DNA of 64,000 nucleotides. Origin: Streptomyces rubradiris. GTDB taxonomy: Bacteria; Actinomycetota; Actinomycetes; Streptomycetales; Streptomycetaceae. The notes under the pieces are model-generated. The model ran no database searches, was not told the origin of the DNA, and saw only the letters and a list, made by a program, of their open reading frames with translations. The stretch spans positions 62,001-126,000 of the forward strand of contig NZ_BNEA01000007.1 in the NCBI RefSeq assembly GCF_016860525.1, in the 5' to 3' direction. A program made the translations under genes and the position numbers. Shown here in pieces: positions 45,379 to 54,855 of the stretch. The stretch's first letter is position 1. Each line of letters opens with the position of its first letter.

Positions 45379-46959
45379 TCAGCAGGTCGCGCCCGGCTTC
45401 ACCGGCTTGAGGTCGCTGAGGTAGCCGTCCACGGCGTTGTCCACGCATCTGTTGCCGCGCCCGTAAGCGGTGTGTCCAAGGCCCTCGAAGGTCAGCAGCA
45501 TGCCGTGGGGCAGCTGGCGGGCCAGGCTCTGTGCCTCGTGATACGGCGTGGCCGGGTCGCCGGTGGTGCCCACCACGAGGACCGGAGGAAGGCCATCGGC
45601 GCTCACCCGGTGCGGGCCTCGTCCGCGGTGCGGCCAGCCCTTGCAGTCGAGCGCGGCGACCACGCTCTCGGACCCGAAGTCGCCCTCTGCTAGGTGCGCC
45701 TCGTCGAGGGCTTGCCAGTATTCCCGGGGGTCCTTGGGGTGGGGGATGTCGACGCAGTCGACCGCGGTGCCGGCCGCGTCTGAGTTGTCGGGGTAACTCT
45801 CCTCCTCCACCTCGTTACCGCTGCCGGTGTCTTCTTCCCCCGAGGTGTCTTCCTCTCCGTCGGCGATCTCGGCGAGCCGCGTTCCGTCACCGCCGGCCGC
45901 GTCGCTCAGCCCCTGGGACAGGACCTCCCACTGCTCCTCCGGGGTGTACATCGAGTTGACGATGGCGCTGTGCAGAGTCGCCACGTCCAGGCCCCACTCG
46001 CTGTCGTCGACCGGCAGCGGCTTCTCGGCGGTCTGCTTGTAGAGACCGTGGAGCAGGTCGCGGATGCCGTCAGGGGTACCGGCGGGGCAGGCGTCCCCCG
46101 CCACGTCGGCGCAGTGCTCGGTGTAGTCGTCGACCGCCTTGCTGAATCCGGCGGCCTGACTGCGGGCCCGCTCGGCCCAGTCCTGCGAGGGGTCGACGGC
46201 CCCGTCCAGCGCCATCGCGCGTACCCGCCGTGGGAACAGCTCGCCGTAGGCGGTGCCGAGAGACGTCCCGTAGGACCAGCCGAGATAGCTCAGCTTGTCG
46301 TCTCCGAGCGCGGCGCGCAGCACGTCCATGTCGCGGGCGGCGTCTACCGTCCCGACGTGCGGCAGGATCGAGCCGCTGTGCCTCTCGCAGGCCGCGACCG
46401 TGCTCTCGGCGTCGGCCAGGGCGGCCCGGCGCTGCTCAGCCGTCGCGGGGTGAAGCGGCTGGGGCGCGGCGCCATCGGCCCGCGTATCAGCCTCGTCGTC
46501 AGGGCCGCAGTCCACTGCGGGCTTACTGCCCGCCACACCGCGCGGGTCGAACCCGACAATGTCGAAGCGGGCCCGTATTCGTTCGCTGAACGACTCCGCT
46601 CCGCCATCCTTGAGCAGGGCGACCCCGGATTCCCCCGGGCCGCCCGGGTTGAAGACCAGCGCCCCGATGCGGCGGGACGTGTCAGTCGCGGTGGCTCGTA
46701 TGAGGGGAAGGGTGAAGGTCTTGCCGTTGCCGGGCGCCGAGTAGTCCATGGGGACCTTCAGCGTGGCGCACTCCTCCTCGCCGCAGGGCTTCCACTGCGG
46801 CTTCTGTTGGTAGAAAGCGCGCAGGTCGGCGCGGGCGGCGGGATCGTCCGCGGCAACCGCGGGGGTGCCCTGCGTACAGCCGCTCAGCGAACTCGCGGCG
46901 AGAACCGCCGCCACGGCCAGGACGAGGGCGTGGCGGTGCCGCTTGCCATGAGTGAACAA
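45379..46959 (-). CDS. Secreted alpha/beta-hydrolase (SlpD/tripeptidyl aminopeptidase-like)
   Basis: 526 residues with a lipoprotein signal (RHALVLAVAAVLAASSLSGCTQ). Peptidase S33-type hydrolase: oxyanion region FNPGGPGESG, DPRGVAGS, nucleophile GWSYGTSLGTAYG, acid in GTTGDPATPYHEA and His in FEGLGHTAYG, plus the TAP-like C-terminal domain with NRCVDNAVDGYLSDL. Members release N-terminal tripeptides from secreted proteins. The start is TTG 46959; no ATG or GTG precedes the signal peptide. An acidic insert (GEEDTSGEEDTGSGNEVEEE) interrupts the lid region. Confidence 0.9.
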   Translation of the reverse strand: MFTHGKRHRHALVLAVAAVLAASSLSGCTQGTPAVAADDPAARADLRAFYQQKPQWKPCGEEECATLKVPMDYSAPGNGKTFTLPLIRATATDTSRRIGALVFNPGGPGESGVALLKDGGAESFSERIRARFDIVGFDPRGVAGSKPAVDCGPDDEADTRADGAAPQPLHPATAEQRRAALADAESTVAACERHSGSILPHVGTVDAARDMDVLRAALGDDKLSYLGWSYGTSLGTAYGELFPRRVRAMALDGAVDPSQDWAERARSQAAGFSKAVDDYTEHCADVAGDACPAGTPDGIRDLLHGLYKQTAEKPLPVDDSEWGLDVATLHSAIVNSMYTPEEQWEVLSQGLSDAAGGDGTRLAEIADGEEDTSGEEDTGSGNEVEEESYPDNSDAAGTAVDCVDIPHPKDPREYWQALDEAHLAEGDFGSESVVAALDCKGWPHRGRGPHRVSADGLPPVLVVGTTGDPATPYHEAQSLARQLPHGMLLTFEGLGHTAYGRGNRCVDNAVDGYLSDLKPVKPGATC

Positions 46960-47279
46960 GGGAGACTGCTCCGGACTTCGAATTGAGCATCGCTGCGGCG
47001 TGTCAGCGACGAGGACACGGTACGAGACGGAATCCCACCCTCACATCGTTCCGAGGTAGAGGCCGCTTCTCCTCCTCTCGTCCGGAGGGATGACAACCAA
47101 TTCCACCGATGAACCCTCCGGGAGCGCCGCCGGCCTTCAGACCGACTAGGTTCGCGAAACAGCCCACCGCGTCGGGTACGGACTCGCTTCGAGCCAGCCG
47201 ACTGGCTCGGGCATGGCCTCAACGCGGAACACTCAATCGGCCGACTCGAACGCTCACTGGACAACTGAAGTGCTCAGTC
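46960..47279. other. Intergenic, no supported gene
   Basis: Upstream region of the lipoprotein hydrolase; no gene recognised. Confidence 0.4.
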
Positions 47280-47580
47280 ACAGATACGTTTCCAGCGGGT
47301 CTGGAATTCGGCCGGGTCGGAACCGGAACTCAATTGCCGAGACGTGCGTGACATACACCAGAGCGGCCCGGCGGCGGTTCTGCGGGGTCGTCAGCGCCCC
47401 GGCGCGGTAGCGCTCCAGCGTGCGGCGCGAGACACCCAAGCGCTCCGCCGGGACCTGCGTCGCCCCCCTCGCCCGCGTGAGAAGGAGATTCACCTGAGCC
47501 CTTCGCGGATTTCGGTGCGGGGCCGGGTGAACACCTTCCGCTCCGACCGCGCGAGGGCCTCCAAGACCTTGCCGCTCGCG
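47280..47580 (-). pseudogene. Telomere terminal protein (Tpg)-like remnant
   Basis: LEALARSERKVFTRPRTEIREGLR in one frame, followed in another by QVNLLLTRARGATQVPAERLGVSRRTLERYRAGALTTPQNRRRAALVYVTHV. This is the helix-turn-helix start of the Tpg family, which primes telomere replication in linear Streptomyces replicons (typical pattern VFTR...LL...G...AxRLGVSxRTxERY). Only the first third is present and it is frameshifted. Confidence 0.45.
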
Positions 47581-47624
47581 GACGCCGACTACCAGGGTCC
47601 GGGCGGCCGACCGGTGGGCGCGTA

Positions 47625-47876
47625 GTGACGCCACCGCACCGCAAGTTGAAGAAGAAGATCCCGGACTGGTACGAGGAGTTGCACGAGCGGCAACGCAAGG
47701 CGCACTCCTCACGCCGTATCCGCGTCGAGAACGGCATCGCGCATTTGAAGAATTGGCAAACTCTGACCCGCTCCTCGGCCGCCGTGAGCACATCAGCGAC
47801 ACCGTCCAGGCCGTCCGTCGCCGGCCTGCTGTCCCACCTGCAGACGACGGGCCTGACTCCGGCACGGCAGGAGTGA
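47625..47876 (+). pseudogene. Transposase C-terminal fragment
   Basis: TPHRKLKKKIPDWYEELHERQRKAHSSRRIRVENGIAHLKNWQTL is the DDE C-terminal block (R-x-x-x-E-N-G-I-x-x-L-K-N-W) of an IS5/ISL2-like transposase; after that the frame shifts, with RREHISDTVQAV in the next frame and AGLLSHLQTTGL resuming. Only the tail is left. Confidence 0.65.
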
Positions 47877-49076
47877 ACACCGAGCCCGCCGCCGTCCTCG
47901 ACGCCTCACCGCCTGCCGTGCACGAGCTCGCCAGGGCCGGCCGGGCCGGCTTTTACGCCTGCAACGCCCCCGGAGGGCAGCCGGACATCTGAAACCAGAA
48001 ATATCCACATTTATTCTACTTTGCGCTTTCTGGTGTGTCAGCTCATCCGAATGGCCAGGTCGCGGATACATGGAGCCATTTTGAGTCACGTGGCTTATTC
48101 GCGTTCGCCCAGCTCAGGAAAATGCTCGATACACTGATTCCGGCGAGGCACACCAGCCTCAGAACAGCAGGGGCATCGCGAACACCATGAACGCAGACAT
48201 GTCCGAGCGGAATGGAAACACCAGCCGACTCACCACAGCCGACCCGACCGTCCGTACCGCAGCCCGCACCCAATTCCCCCCTTCCACCCCCGGGGGGAAG
48301 AGGACGCACAAGGCGACCAAAACACAACAGGAACCCAGGCCGTCCGGGCCCTCCGTACCCACCCCGAGCCAGGCCGCCGCACCGGACGCCACCCGCACGA
48401 CCGCGCCCGTCCCCTTCTCACGCAGCGCAGCAATCCAGGTACGACCTCGCGAGGCCCAGCAAGCCTGGCCGGCCGGGACACGCTCCGAGACCGTGCCGAA
48501 AGGCGACCCCTGGGGAGGATGGGTGGTGCGTCGGCGGCGCAGGGCTGAGCCGTCCGCTCTCAGGCAGGCAGCGGGGTCACTGCTTGAATACCAAACGCTG
48601 GTAAGGAGAGGCACTCGGATACCAGGCGAGACGGCGTAATGGCCGGCATTCGCAGGGTCCGCTGCGGCCCCCTTATCGCGATGCGGTTCGGCGTCGGCAA
48701 TGGTGGCTATTGGCCGTGCTCGGGCGCGGACGCTGGCGCATTAATCGTCTCCGGAAATCTCGTCATAGGGGGTTGTTCCGGTCGCCTCGGGTCGGCCGGA
48801 AGCAGAACCAGGCGGCCCGGGTATTCCGCGAGCCATGGCTCCGCGCACATCAGGCCGTCCCTGCCCTCCGCGCCCGCCGGTCCCTCCAGCCGAGACGGCC
48901 GCGCCCCTCCGGGACGCGGGACCGGACGAGCGGGCACGGCCAGCTCACTGGCCGGCATGGAAATCGCCGTGTCATGGCGTGTTCAGTACGTCACTTGATC
49001 GGCACTGTTTCAGCACCTGCCCCGCCCTACGACCGACCACCCGTCAAGTGACCGTCGAAAGGCAAGAGCCCCCCAC
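47877..49076 (+). promoter_or_regulatory. Long sanG upstream region with AdpA-like box
   Basis: 1.2 kb without an accepted gene before sanG. TGGCGTGTTC at 48,975-48,984 fits the AdpA consensus TGGCSNGWWY exactly and lies about 93 bp before the sanG start. An ACCAGAAA/TTTCTGGT inverted repeat sits in the AT-rich patch at 47,994-48,034. In S. ansochromogenes sanG is known to have a long AdpA- and SabR-controlled upstream region; correspondence here is inferred. Confidence 0.45.
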
Positions 49077-52000
49077 ATGGCGTACACAGCCCAAGAGCAA
49101 AAAACCGCGTCCCTGGCAGATCTGTCGTTCGAGGCTTTCGGTGTGATGACGGCTCGGCGCGGAGCCGAGCAGGTGCCTCTCGGTCCCCCACGGCACCGGG
49201 CCGTGCTGGGACTGCTGCTCATCCGGCTGGGCCAGGTGGTGCCCGCCGATCAGCTCATCGACGAACTATGGGGCGACAGCCTCCCCAGACGCCCGCAGGC
49301 CACCCTGCAGACGTACCTGTCCCACCTGCGGCGGGTGCTGACGGGGCGGCACGGGCCGATCGCCCCGCTGCGCTACCAGGCCCCCGGGTACGTCCTGACG
49401 GTGGAGCCGGACACGTTCGACCTGTCCCGGTTCGAGAGCCTCGTCTCCCAGGGGCAGCACCATGTGGCCGACAGCCGGCTCCAGGAAGCCCGCGACGCGT
49501 TCGACAACGCACTGCGGCTATGGCGGGCGGACCCCTTCCTGGACCTCGCGGCCTACACCCCGCTCGCGGAGGAGGCCGCCCGCCTGAGCCTCCTGCGGAC
49601 CACAGCCGTCGCGGCCCAAGCCGACACGCTCCTCGCGCTCGGCGAGGCCGGTGCCGCCGTCGCGCTGCTGCGCCGCGAGGTGTCCCTCCAGCCCGTCGAC
49701 GAACGCCTGGTCGGCAGCCTCATGACGGGCCTGTACCGCCTGGGCCGGCAGGCCGAGGCGCTCCAGCTGTACGACCGGACGCGCGCCTACCTCTCCGAGG
49801 AACTCGGGGTCGCCCCGGCCCGCGAGCTCCAGCGCGTCCACCTCGCCCTGCTGCGCCACGAACTCGACGACCAGACGTCCGCCCCGGCCGCCGTCGAGGT
49901 ACGCGTCCGGCCCGGCACCGTGGCCGAGCGGGAGCCGGAGGGGCCCACGCCGGCAGACGGTCCGGCGGCCGACCCCGAGGACGGACAGCGGGGTACGGCA
50001 CCGGCGGCCTGGTCCGCCTTCCCCTGCCGCGGCGACGCCCTCGACGCCCTGCGGTCGTCCATCACCGGCGCCCTGCGCGGCAGCGGGCACACCACCGCCG
50101 TCGTCGGCGAGGCGGGCGTCGGCAAGACCGAACTGGTGGCACGGGCCACGGATCAGGCGCATCCGCCGCTACCGCAGGCGGAGGTGATCCGCGTCAACTG
50201 CCGCAGCAGCGAGGGGATGCCCGTCGGCTGGGTGTGGCAGCAGGTGCTGCGCCGGCTCGACATCCCGTTCGGGACGTCCTTCGACAACCTGCGCAAGCAG
50301 CGCGCCGAACGGCATCCGGTGACAACGCTGTCGCAGCCCCCCTCGGACCAAATGGACTTCCTCGCCCAGGACGCGCTGTGCGAAGCGATCCTCCAGTACG
50401 CCGACGGCAGCCCCCTCCTGCTCGTCCTCGAAGACGTGCACTTGGCGGACCGCCTCACGCTCGACGTGCTAGGACTGTTCTGCAGCCGCACGCAGGGGCG
50501 GCCCGTCAGCGTGGTGATCACGGTCCGCGAACCCGGTCTCGGGGCCGGGCCCGAGACCGACGGCCCGCTCGTCGAGCTCCTGGCCGACTGCCGCACCAAG
50601 GTCGTGCACCTGGACAACCTCACCGAGGACTACGTCCGGGCCGCGGTCACGGCCCAGGCCGGGCCCGGCGTCGAAGCGTCCGTCGTACGGGCGCTGTACG
50701 AGCGCAGCGCCGGCAACCCCTATCTCCTCGACCAGTTGCTCGCCGACGCCGGCGGGGCGCGGCGCCTGCACGATCCCCGTGCGGCCGACGTCGTCCGCGC
50801 CGGGATCCCGACGGGCGTCCGCAGCATGCTGCGTCGGCAGTTCGCCGGGCTGCCCCCGCGCGTCCTGCGCCTCCTCCAGTGCTGCGCCGTGCTCGGCGGC
50901 GAGGCGACGCTGGCCTCGCTGACCGCCATGCTGAACGACGACGGCGCCGGCCACGACGTCCTGGAAGAGGTCCTGGCGACCGGACTCATGCACAGCGACC
51001 CCGACGACCCGCACCGGCTCGTCTTCCGCTGCGGCCTTATCCGCGACGTCCTCCTGGCGGAGCTGCGCCGCCAGGAGCGGGCGGCCCTGCACGCGCGCGC
51101 CGTGGGCGTGCTCGGTGCCCGCCACGGCGACTCCCCCGAGGCGAGCGAGCAGATCGCCGAGCACGCCTGGCAGGCCGTGCTGGCCCTGCCGGCCGAGGAC
51201 GTGCTGCCGCACCTCAGGCGCGCCGGCGAACAGGCCGTCGTCGACGGCGACTACCGGCGCGCGCAGACCTGGTTCGAGCACGCGCACACCTTGCTCTGCG
51301 CCCTGCCCCGGGACGGTGGCGCGGCATCGGAGCAGACGCTGGACCTGCGCAGCAAACTGCTCTACACGGCGAGCATCACCCGCGGCTACAGCAACCGGCA
51401 GGTGGCGGCCGAGGCCGGGCGCGTCCGGAAGCTGTACGCCGCCACGGCGGGCGGGTCCATCGAGCAGGCTGCCTTGCTGCTGTGGCAGTTCGGGGCCGAA
51501 CTGATCACCGGCCGGCATGCCGAGTGCGCCCGGCACGCGGAGCAGCTGCGCGCTCTCGCCGAGCGGTCCGACGCCCCGGAGGTCCGGTTCTACGAGCGGA
51601 TCGCCCACGGCATGCTCCAGTTGCCCCGGGAGACCGCCGACGCGCTCACCGCCCTGACCGAGGCGGAGCGGATCGCCGAGAAGCTGACCCCCGAACAACG
51701 GGAGCGCATGACCGGCCGCTCCCAGCACGACCCGCGGTTCATGGCCGCGAACCATCGCGTCCTCACCCTGTGGCTGCTCGGCGCCACCGACGAGGCGCGG
51801 GCGCTGAGCGAGAAGCTGCTCGTAGCCACCGGCCTGGACGGCACGCCGGTCGACCAGGCGAGCGCGTACTACTTCCACTCCCTGACAGCGGCCCTGGGCG
51901 AGGACCCCCACGGGGCGGGGGCCTCCAGCGGCCGGGGCCTGGACATCGCCCGCGCCCACGGTCTGAGCCACTGGACTGCCATGCTCCAGGTGTGCCAGAG

Positions 52001-52265
52001 CTGGGCACTCCAGCAGAGCGGCGAGGCCGCCGCACTCGACAGCCTGGAATCGGCCATCGCCGAGCTGCGCGAGCGGCGGCTGCTCATCCGGCTGCCGCTC
52101 CACCTGGGCCTGCTGGCCCACGCCCAGCACAGCAGCGGGGCGGCCGAGGACGCCAGACGGACGCTGCGGTCGTCGACCGCGGAGGCCAGATCGCGCGGGG
52201 AGTTCGCCTATGTGAGCCGCCCCCTGCCGTTCACCCGGCTGTCTCCCCTGACGTCCGCTTCGTAG
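49077..52265 (+). CDS. sanG: SanG, pathway-specific SARP-type activator of nikkomycin genes
   Basis: 1062 residues; the known SanG is about the same size. N-terminal SARP OmpR-type winged helix (PLGPPRHRAVLGLLLIRLGQVVPADQLIDELWG ... LQTYLSHLRRVL, residues about 35-92), then a BTAD helical domain to about 245 (EARDAFDNALRLW, YDRTRAYLSEELGVAPARELQRVH). After a linker comes an ATPase domain with Walker A VVGEAGVGKTEL (about 342) and Walker B LLLVLEDVHLAD (about 448), then a long C-terminal helical/TPR-like region. It activates both divergent nik operons through CGGCAAG repeats in the relative. A very weak ribosome binding site precedes ATG 49077. Confidence 0.92.
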   Translation: MAYTAQEQKTASLADLSFEAFGVMTARRGAEQVPLGPPRHRAVLGLLLIRLGQVVPADQLIDELWGDSLPRRPQATLQTYLSHLRRVLTGRHGPIAPLRYQAPGYVLTVEPDTFDLSRFESLVSQGQHHVADSRLQEARDAFDNALRLWRADPFLDLAAYTPLAEEAARLSLLRTTAVAAQADTLLALGEAGAAVALLRREVSLQPVDERLVGSLMTGLYRLGRQAEALQLYDRTRAYLSEELGVAPARELQRVHLALLRHELDDQTSAPAAVEVRVRPGTVAEREPEGPTPADGPAADPEDGQRGTAPAAWSAFPCRGDALDALRSSITGALRGSGHTTAVVGEAGVGKTELVARATDQAHPPLPQAEVIRVNCRSSEGMPVGWVWQQVLRRLDIPFGTSFDNLRKQRAERHPVTTLSQPPSDQMDFLAQDALCEAILQYADGSPLLLVLEDVHLADRLTLDVLGLFCSRTQGRPVSVVITVREPGLGAGPETDGPLVELLADCRTKVVHLDNLTEDYVRAAVTAQAGPGVEASVVRALYERSAGNPYLLDQLLADAGGARRLHDPRAADVVRAGIPTGVRSMLRRQFAGLPPRVLRLLQCCAVLGGEATLASLTAMLNDDGAGHDVLEEVLATGLMHSDPDDPHRLVFRCGLIRDVLLAELRRQERAALHARAVGVLGARHGDSPEASEQIAEHAWQAVLALPAEDVLPHLRRAGEQAVVDGDYRRAQTWFEHAHTLLCALPRDGGAASEQTLDLRSKLLYTASITRGYSNRQVAAEAGRVRKLYAATAGGSIEQAALLLWQFGAELITGRHAECARHAEQLRALAERSDAPEVRFYERIAHGMLQLPRETADALTALTEAERIAEKLTPEQRERMTGRSQHDPRFMAANHRVLTLWLLGATDEARALSEKLLVATGLDGTPVDQASAYYFHSLTAALGEDPHGAGASSGRGLDIARAHGLSHWTAMLQVCQSWALQQSGEAAALDSLESAIAELRERRLLIRLPLHLGLLAHAQHSSGAAEDARRTLRSSTAEARSRGEFAYVSRPLPFTRLSPLTSAS

Positions 52266-53116
52266 CGGCCGGGTCGTCGGTTCCTTCGCCTCTCAGCCGG
52301 GCGCGGGCCTGGCCGGCCTCTGGGTGGCCGAGTCCGTCGAGGATCCGCGCCGCCTCCCGCCACAGCGGCAGGGCGGCGGCGCGGTCTCCGCGGGGGCCAT
52401 CCCATCTCGTCGAGGACGAGCGCCTGTCCGGTGTGGTTGCCGGCCGCCCGGTACGGTCGGGGGCCTGCGCGTAGGGGCGCGGGGCCGCGTCGTGGTCCTC
52501 GCGGCCGTTGGCCGGGAAGGCCGACGACCGGTGGGCGCGGGCCTGGCCGCTCTGGTCGCCGAGTGCGGTGAAGAGGCCATCGCTTCCTGGAGTTCGGTGT
52601 GGGTTCGGTCGTCCTCGGTGAGGCGCCCGTACGCGAAGCCCAGGGCCCGACGGGCCTTCGCCTCGCGGTGCCGGTGCTGGAGCGCGGGGGCGGCGTCCAC
52701 GGCGATGGACTGGATGTCGATTCGGTCCTGCCGGCGGCCCCTGCGGTCCAGGTACAGCTCCAGCGTCTGGGCCGGCAGCCAGGCGCGGTCCGGGTGGCCC
52801 GTGCTTCCGGCCCGCTTCACGGCGCGAGCAGCACGGGCAGTTCCCGCTCCAGCCAGGCCGCGGCCGAGGCGCGATCGGTGAATGCCTCCGGTGCGACGCC
52901 CGTTCGGCGGGGGCGTCGATGCGGCCGGGCGTCAGCCCGGTCGTGGCGGCGTGGGCGCCGTGGACGTAGTAGTCGAGCATCCGCCGTGCGGCGTCGGCGA
53001 GCCTGGCCGGCAGCGTCGTGGTCCGGCGCGGCGGCGCGGCCAGGCCCGCCGCGGCCGAGGCGGACAGGTCAGGGCCCTCCAGCCCGGGTTCGTGATCTTC
53101 CTCGCCGTGCGGCCCG
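52262..53116 (-). pseudogene. Frameshifted NB-ARC/TPR-type regulator remnant
   Basis: Minus-strand blocks in successive frames: ARLADAARRMLDYYVHGAHAATTGLTPGRIDAP, then EAFTDRASAAAWLERELPVLLAP followed by a stop, then AQTLELYLDRRGRRQDRIDIQ, EAKARRALGFAYGRLTEDDRTHTELQEA, DQSGQARAHR and ALPLWREAARILDGLGHPEAGQARARLRGE. This order (AWL-E-x-x-x-L, then TPR units) is that of AfsR/SARP-like ATPase-TPR regulators. It lies between the convergent sanG and nikV. Confidence 0.65.
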
Positions 53117-54388
53117 TCAACGAGGGTGGCTGATCCGGGACGGGTTGTCGTAGCGTCGTTCGTTGTAACTGAGCATGTCGATGAGGCCCCGGGCGGTGAG
53201 CCGCCGCCGGTTACCGGCCAGATCGCGGGCCCGGGGAATCGGCACCCCCGCGGGGTCGGCCCAGGTGAGCCGGCCACGGTCGTCGATGCGGGCCCGGCAG
53301 CGGTTCGCGTTGTCCTGGTGCAGGCAGAACGGGATGTCGAGGTGTCCGAGGGCGAACGCGCGGACGAGCGCCTTTCCGACATCGCTGCCGAGGGTCAGCG
53401 TGTGCGTGATGATCGCCTGGGCCTCCTCGTAGATCCCGGAGTCCGGAATTCCGGCCGGTTCGGCCACCGCCTCCCGCTCGGCCGCCCTCGCGGCGCGTTC
53501 CAGGGCGTCGACGTTCTCCGTGATCGACGGGATTCTGCTGGCCTCCACCGCGGTCTTGACGATCAACCGCTCGGTCCCGGATCTGGCGGCGAGCCTCGCA
53601 CTGTCCTCGAGGAGCCCGTACGCCCCCTGCCGGCTGCGGGGATAAACGCCCATGTAGGTGTACAGGACGGCGTGCCAGTCGGTGTCTCCGAGCCATTCCT
53701 TCGCCAGGGAGCGCAGGGCGCGGATCGCCTCGATGTCCTGTTGCTGATTCGTCTGCTGGGCGTAGCTGAGGGAAATGTCCCGCAGTCCGTGTTCGCGGAA
53801 GAACAAGCCTTCCAGAATACTCAGGGAGATCAGCAGGCTCGGCGGGCACAACTGTCCCAGCATACAGCCGCCGAAACTCTCCAGATGCACCGGCTCGCTG
53901 ATTCCCGCGAGCATCTCGCAGCATTCCGCCCAGGCGTCGACGGCTTGCGCCAGGGGGACGCGGCTATAAGGCAGGCAGTAGGAGACAGGGCCGCCTTCGG
54001 TGGCGTCGATGCCGGCCGCCACCAGTCCCTCGAACAATGCGCCGGGCAGCGCCGAGCCGTGCCTCACCTGCACCGGGAAGTCGTCGCCCGCGATTCCGGC
54101 GAGCAGCTCGCGGGTGGCCGCCGCGCCGTGGGCCACCAGCGGGAACCCGTTGAGGTCCGCGCCCTCCTCCAGAGCGAGAAGGGCCGAGGCGTGATCGTTC
54201 ACCCGCGTGTAGCTGTCGACGGTGATGGTGCCCACCGTGGCCGCGTCGACGGTCCTGACCGCGTCGAGTCCCGCGCGCATCTGCTCTACCGTGCCGAAGC
54301 CCATGCGCGGCTGGACGACCAGTTTCCCTTCGCTCGACGCCCGCCGGACGAACCGGGTGAAGCGTCCGGGGCCGGTGGGAGGTGCCAT
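53117..54388 (-). CDS. nikV: NikV, glutamate mutase epsilon-type subunit
   Basis: 423 residues. Catalytic subunit of a B12-dependent glutamate mutase: LVVQPRMGFGTVEQMRAGLDAVRTV, ATVGTITVDSYTRVNDHASALLALEEGADLNGFPLVAHG, VQVRHGSALPGALFEGLVAAGIDATEGGPVSYCLPYSRVPL, HLESFGGCMLGQLCPPSLLISLSILEGLFF. These are the substrate-binding and TIM-barrel blocks of MutE. ATG 54388 overlaps the nikU stop by one base (TGATG), the normal pairing of the two subunits. In the reported clusters NikU/NikV help supply the peptidyl side chain. Last gene of the nikP1-nikV operon. Confidence 0.93.
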   Translation of the reverse strand: MAPPTGPGRFTRFVRRASSEGKLVVQPRMGFGTVEQMRAGLDAVRTVDAATVGTITVDSYTRVNDHASALLALEEGADLNGFPLVAHGAAATRELLAGIAGDDFPVQVRHGSALPGALFEGLVAAGIDATEGGPVSYCLPYSRVPLAQAVDAWAECCEMLAGISEPVHLESFGGCMLGQLCPPSLLISLSILEGLFFREHGLRDISLSYAQQTNQQQDIEAIRALRSLAKEWLGDTDWHAVLYTYMGVYPRSRQGAYGLLEDSARLAARSGTERLIVKTAVEASRIPSITENVDALERAARAAEREAVAEPAGIPDSGIYEEAQAIITHTLTLGSDVGKALVRAFALGHLDIPFCLHQDNANRCRARIDDRGRLTWADPAGVPIPRARDLAGNRRRLTARGLIDMLSYNERRYDNPSRISHPR

Positions 54389-54855
54389 CAGGTGCTCCGG
54401 ATGTCCGTAGAGGCGACGCGGCGCGGCGGGGGCGTGCCCAGTCCGAGGCAGTCGAGGAACCGGTCGAGATCGGCGTCCGCCTCGAACACCGCGTCGAAGC
54501 CGTTCGCTACCAGTTCCGCCCGGGACCCCGCCTGCCGGGAACCGTGGACGCCGAGTTTTCCGCCGATGACGACTTTCATGGAGGCGAGCACCGCATGCCC
54601 GCGAATCTTTCTGATCAGCCGTAGGCCGTCGATATGGCCGTGCCCGTTGACCGTGCTGATGACCAAGGCGTCCGGCCGGATTCTGAGGCATTCGGACATG
54701 ACCAGTTCGTCCGGAGCGCACGCGCCGAGGTTGATCACCTTCCCGCCGTTCTCCTCGAGCAGCAACTGGAGGAAAACGAGGTTCCACATGTGGGAATCCG
54801 ACGACACACTGGTCACGACGAATGTCCTGCCGTTTCCACGGGAAGCAGGATTCAC
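54388..54855 (-). CDS. nikU: NikU, glutamate mutase sigma-type (B12-binding) subunit
   Basis: 155 residues, cobalamin-binding Rossmann-like fold. The base-off/His-on motif D-x-H-x-x-G appears as SSDSHMWN, so the Asp and axial His are kept but the Gly is Asn. The following blocks GGKVINLGACAPDELV, ALVISTVNGHGHIDG and VVIGGKLGVHG align with MutS (SxL, GG). The GTG start overlaps the nikT stop by 4 bp (GTGA), so it is translationally coupled. Confidence 0.92.
   Translation of the reverse strand: MNPASRGNGRTFVVTSVSSDSHMWNLVFLQLLLEENGGKVINLGACAPDELVMSECLRIRPDALVISTVNGHGHIDGLRLIRKIRGHAVLASMKVVIGGKLGVHGSRQAGSRAELVANGFDAVFEADADLDRFLDCLGLGTPPPRRVASTDIRST

Noticed and set aside
48187..48639. 150-codon plus-strand frame upstream of sanG
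   Set aside because: Low-complexity Thr/Pro/Arg sequence without homology or a convincing ribosome binding site; better explained as the long sanG leader/promoter region.
49268..52474. Second long plus-strand frame inside sanG
   Set aside because: Arg/Pro-rich shadow in another frame of sanG. The sanG frame has SARP, BTAD and ATPase motifs.
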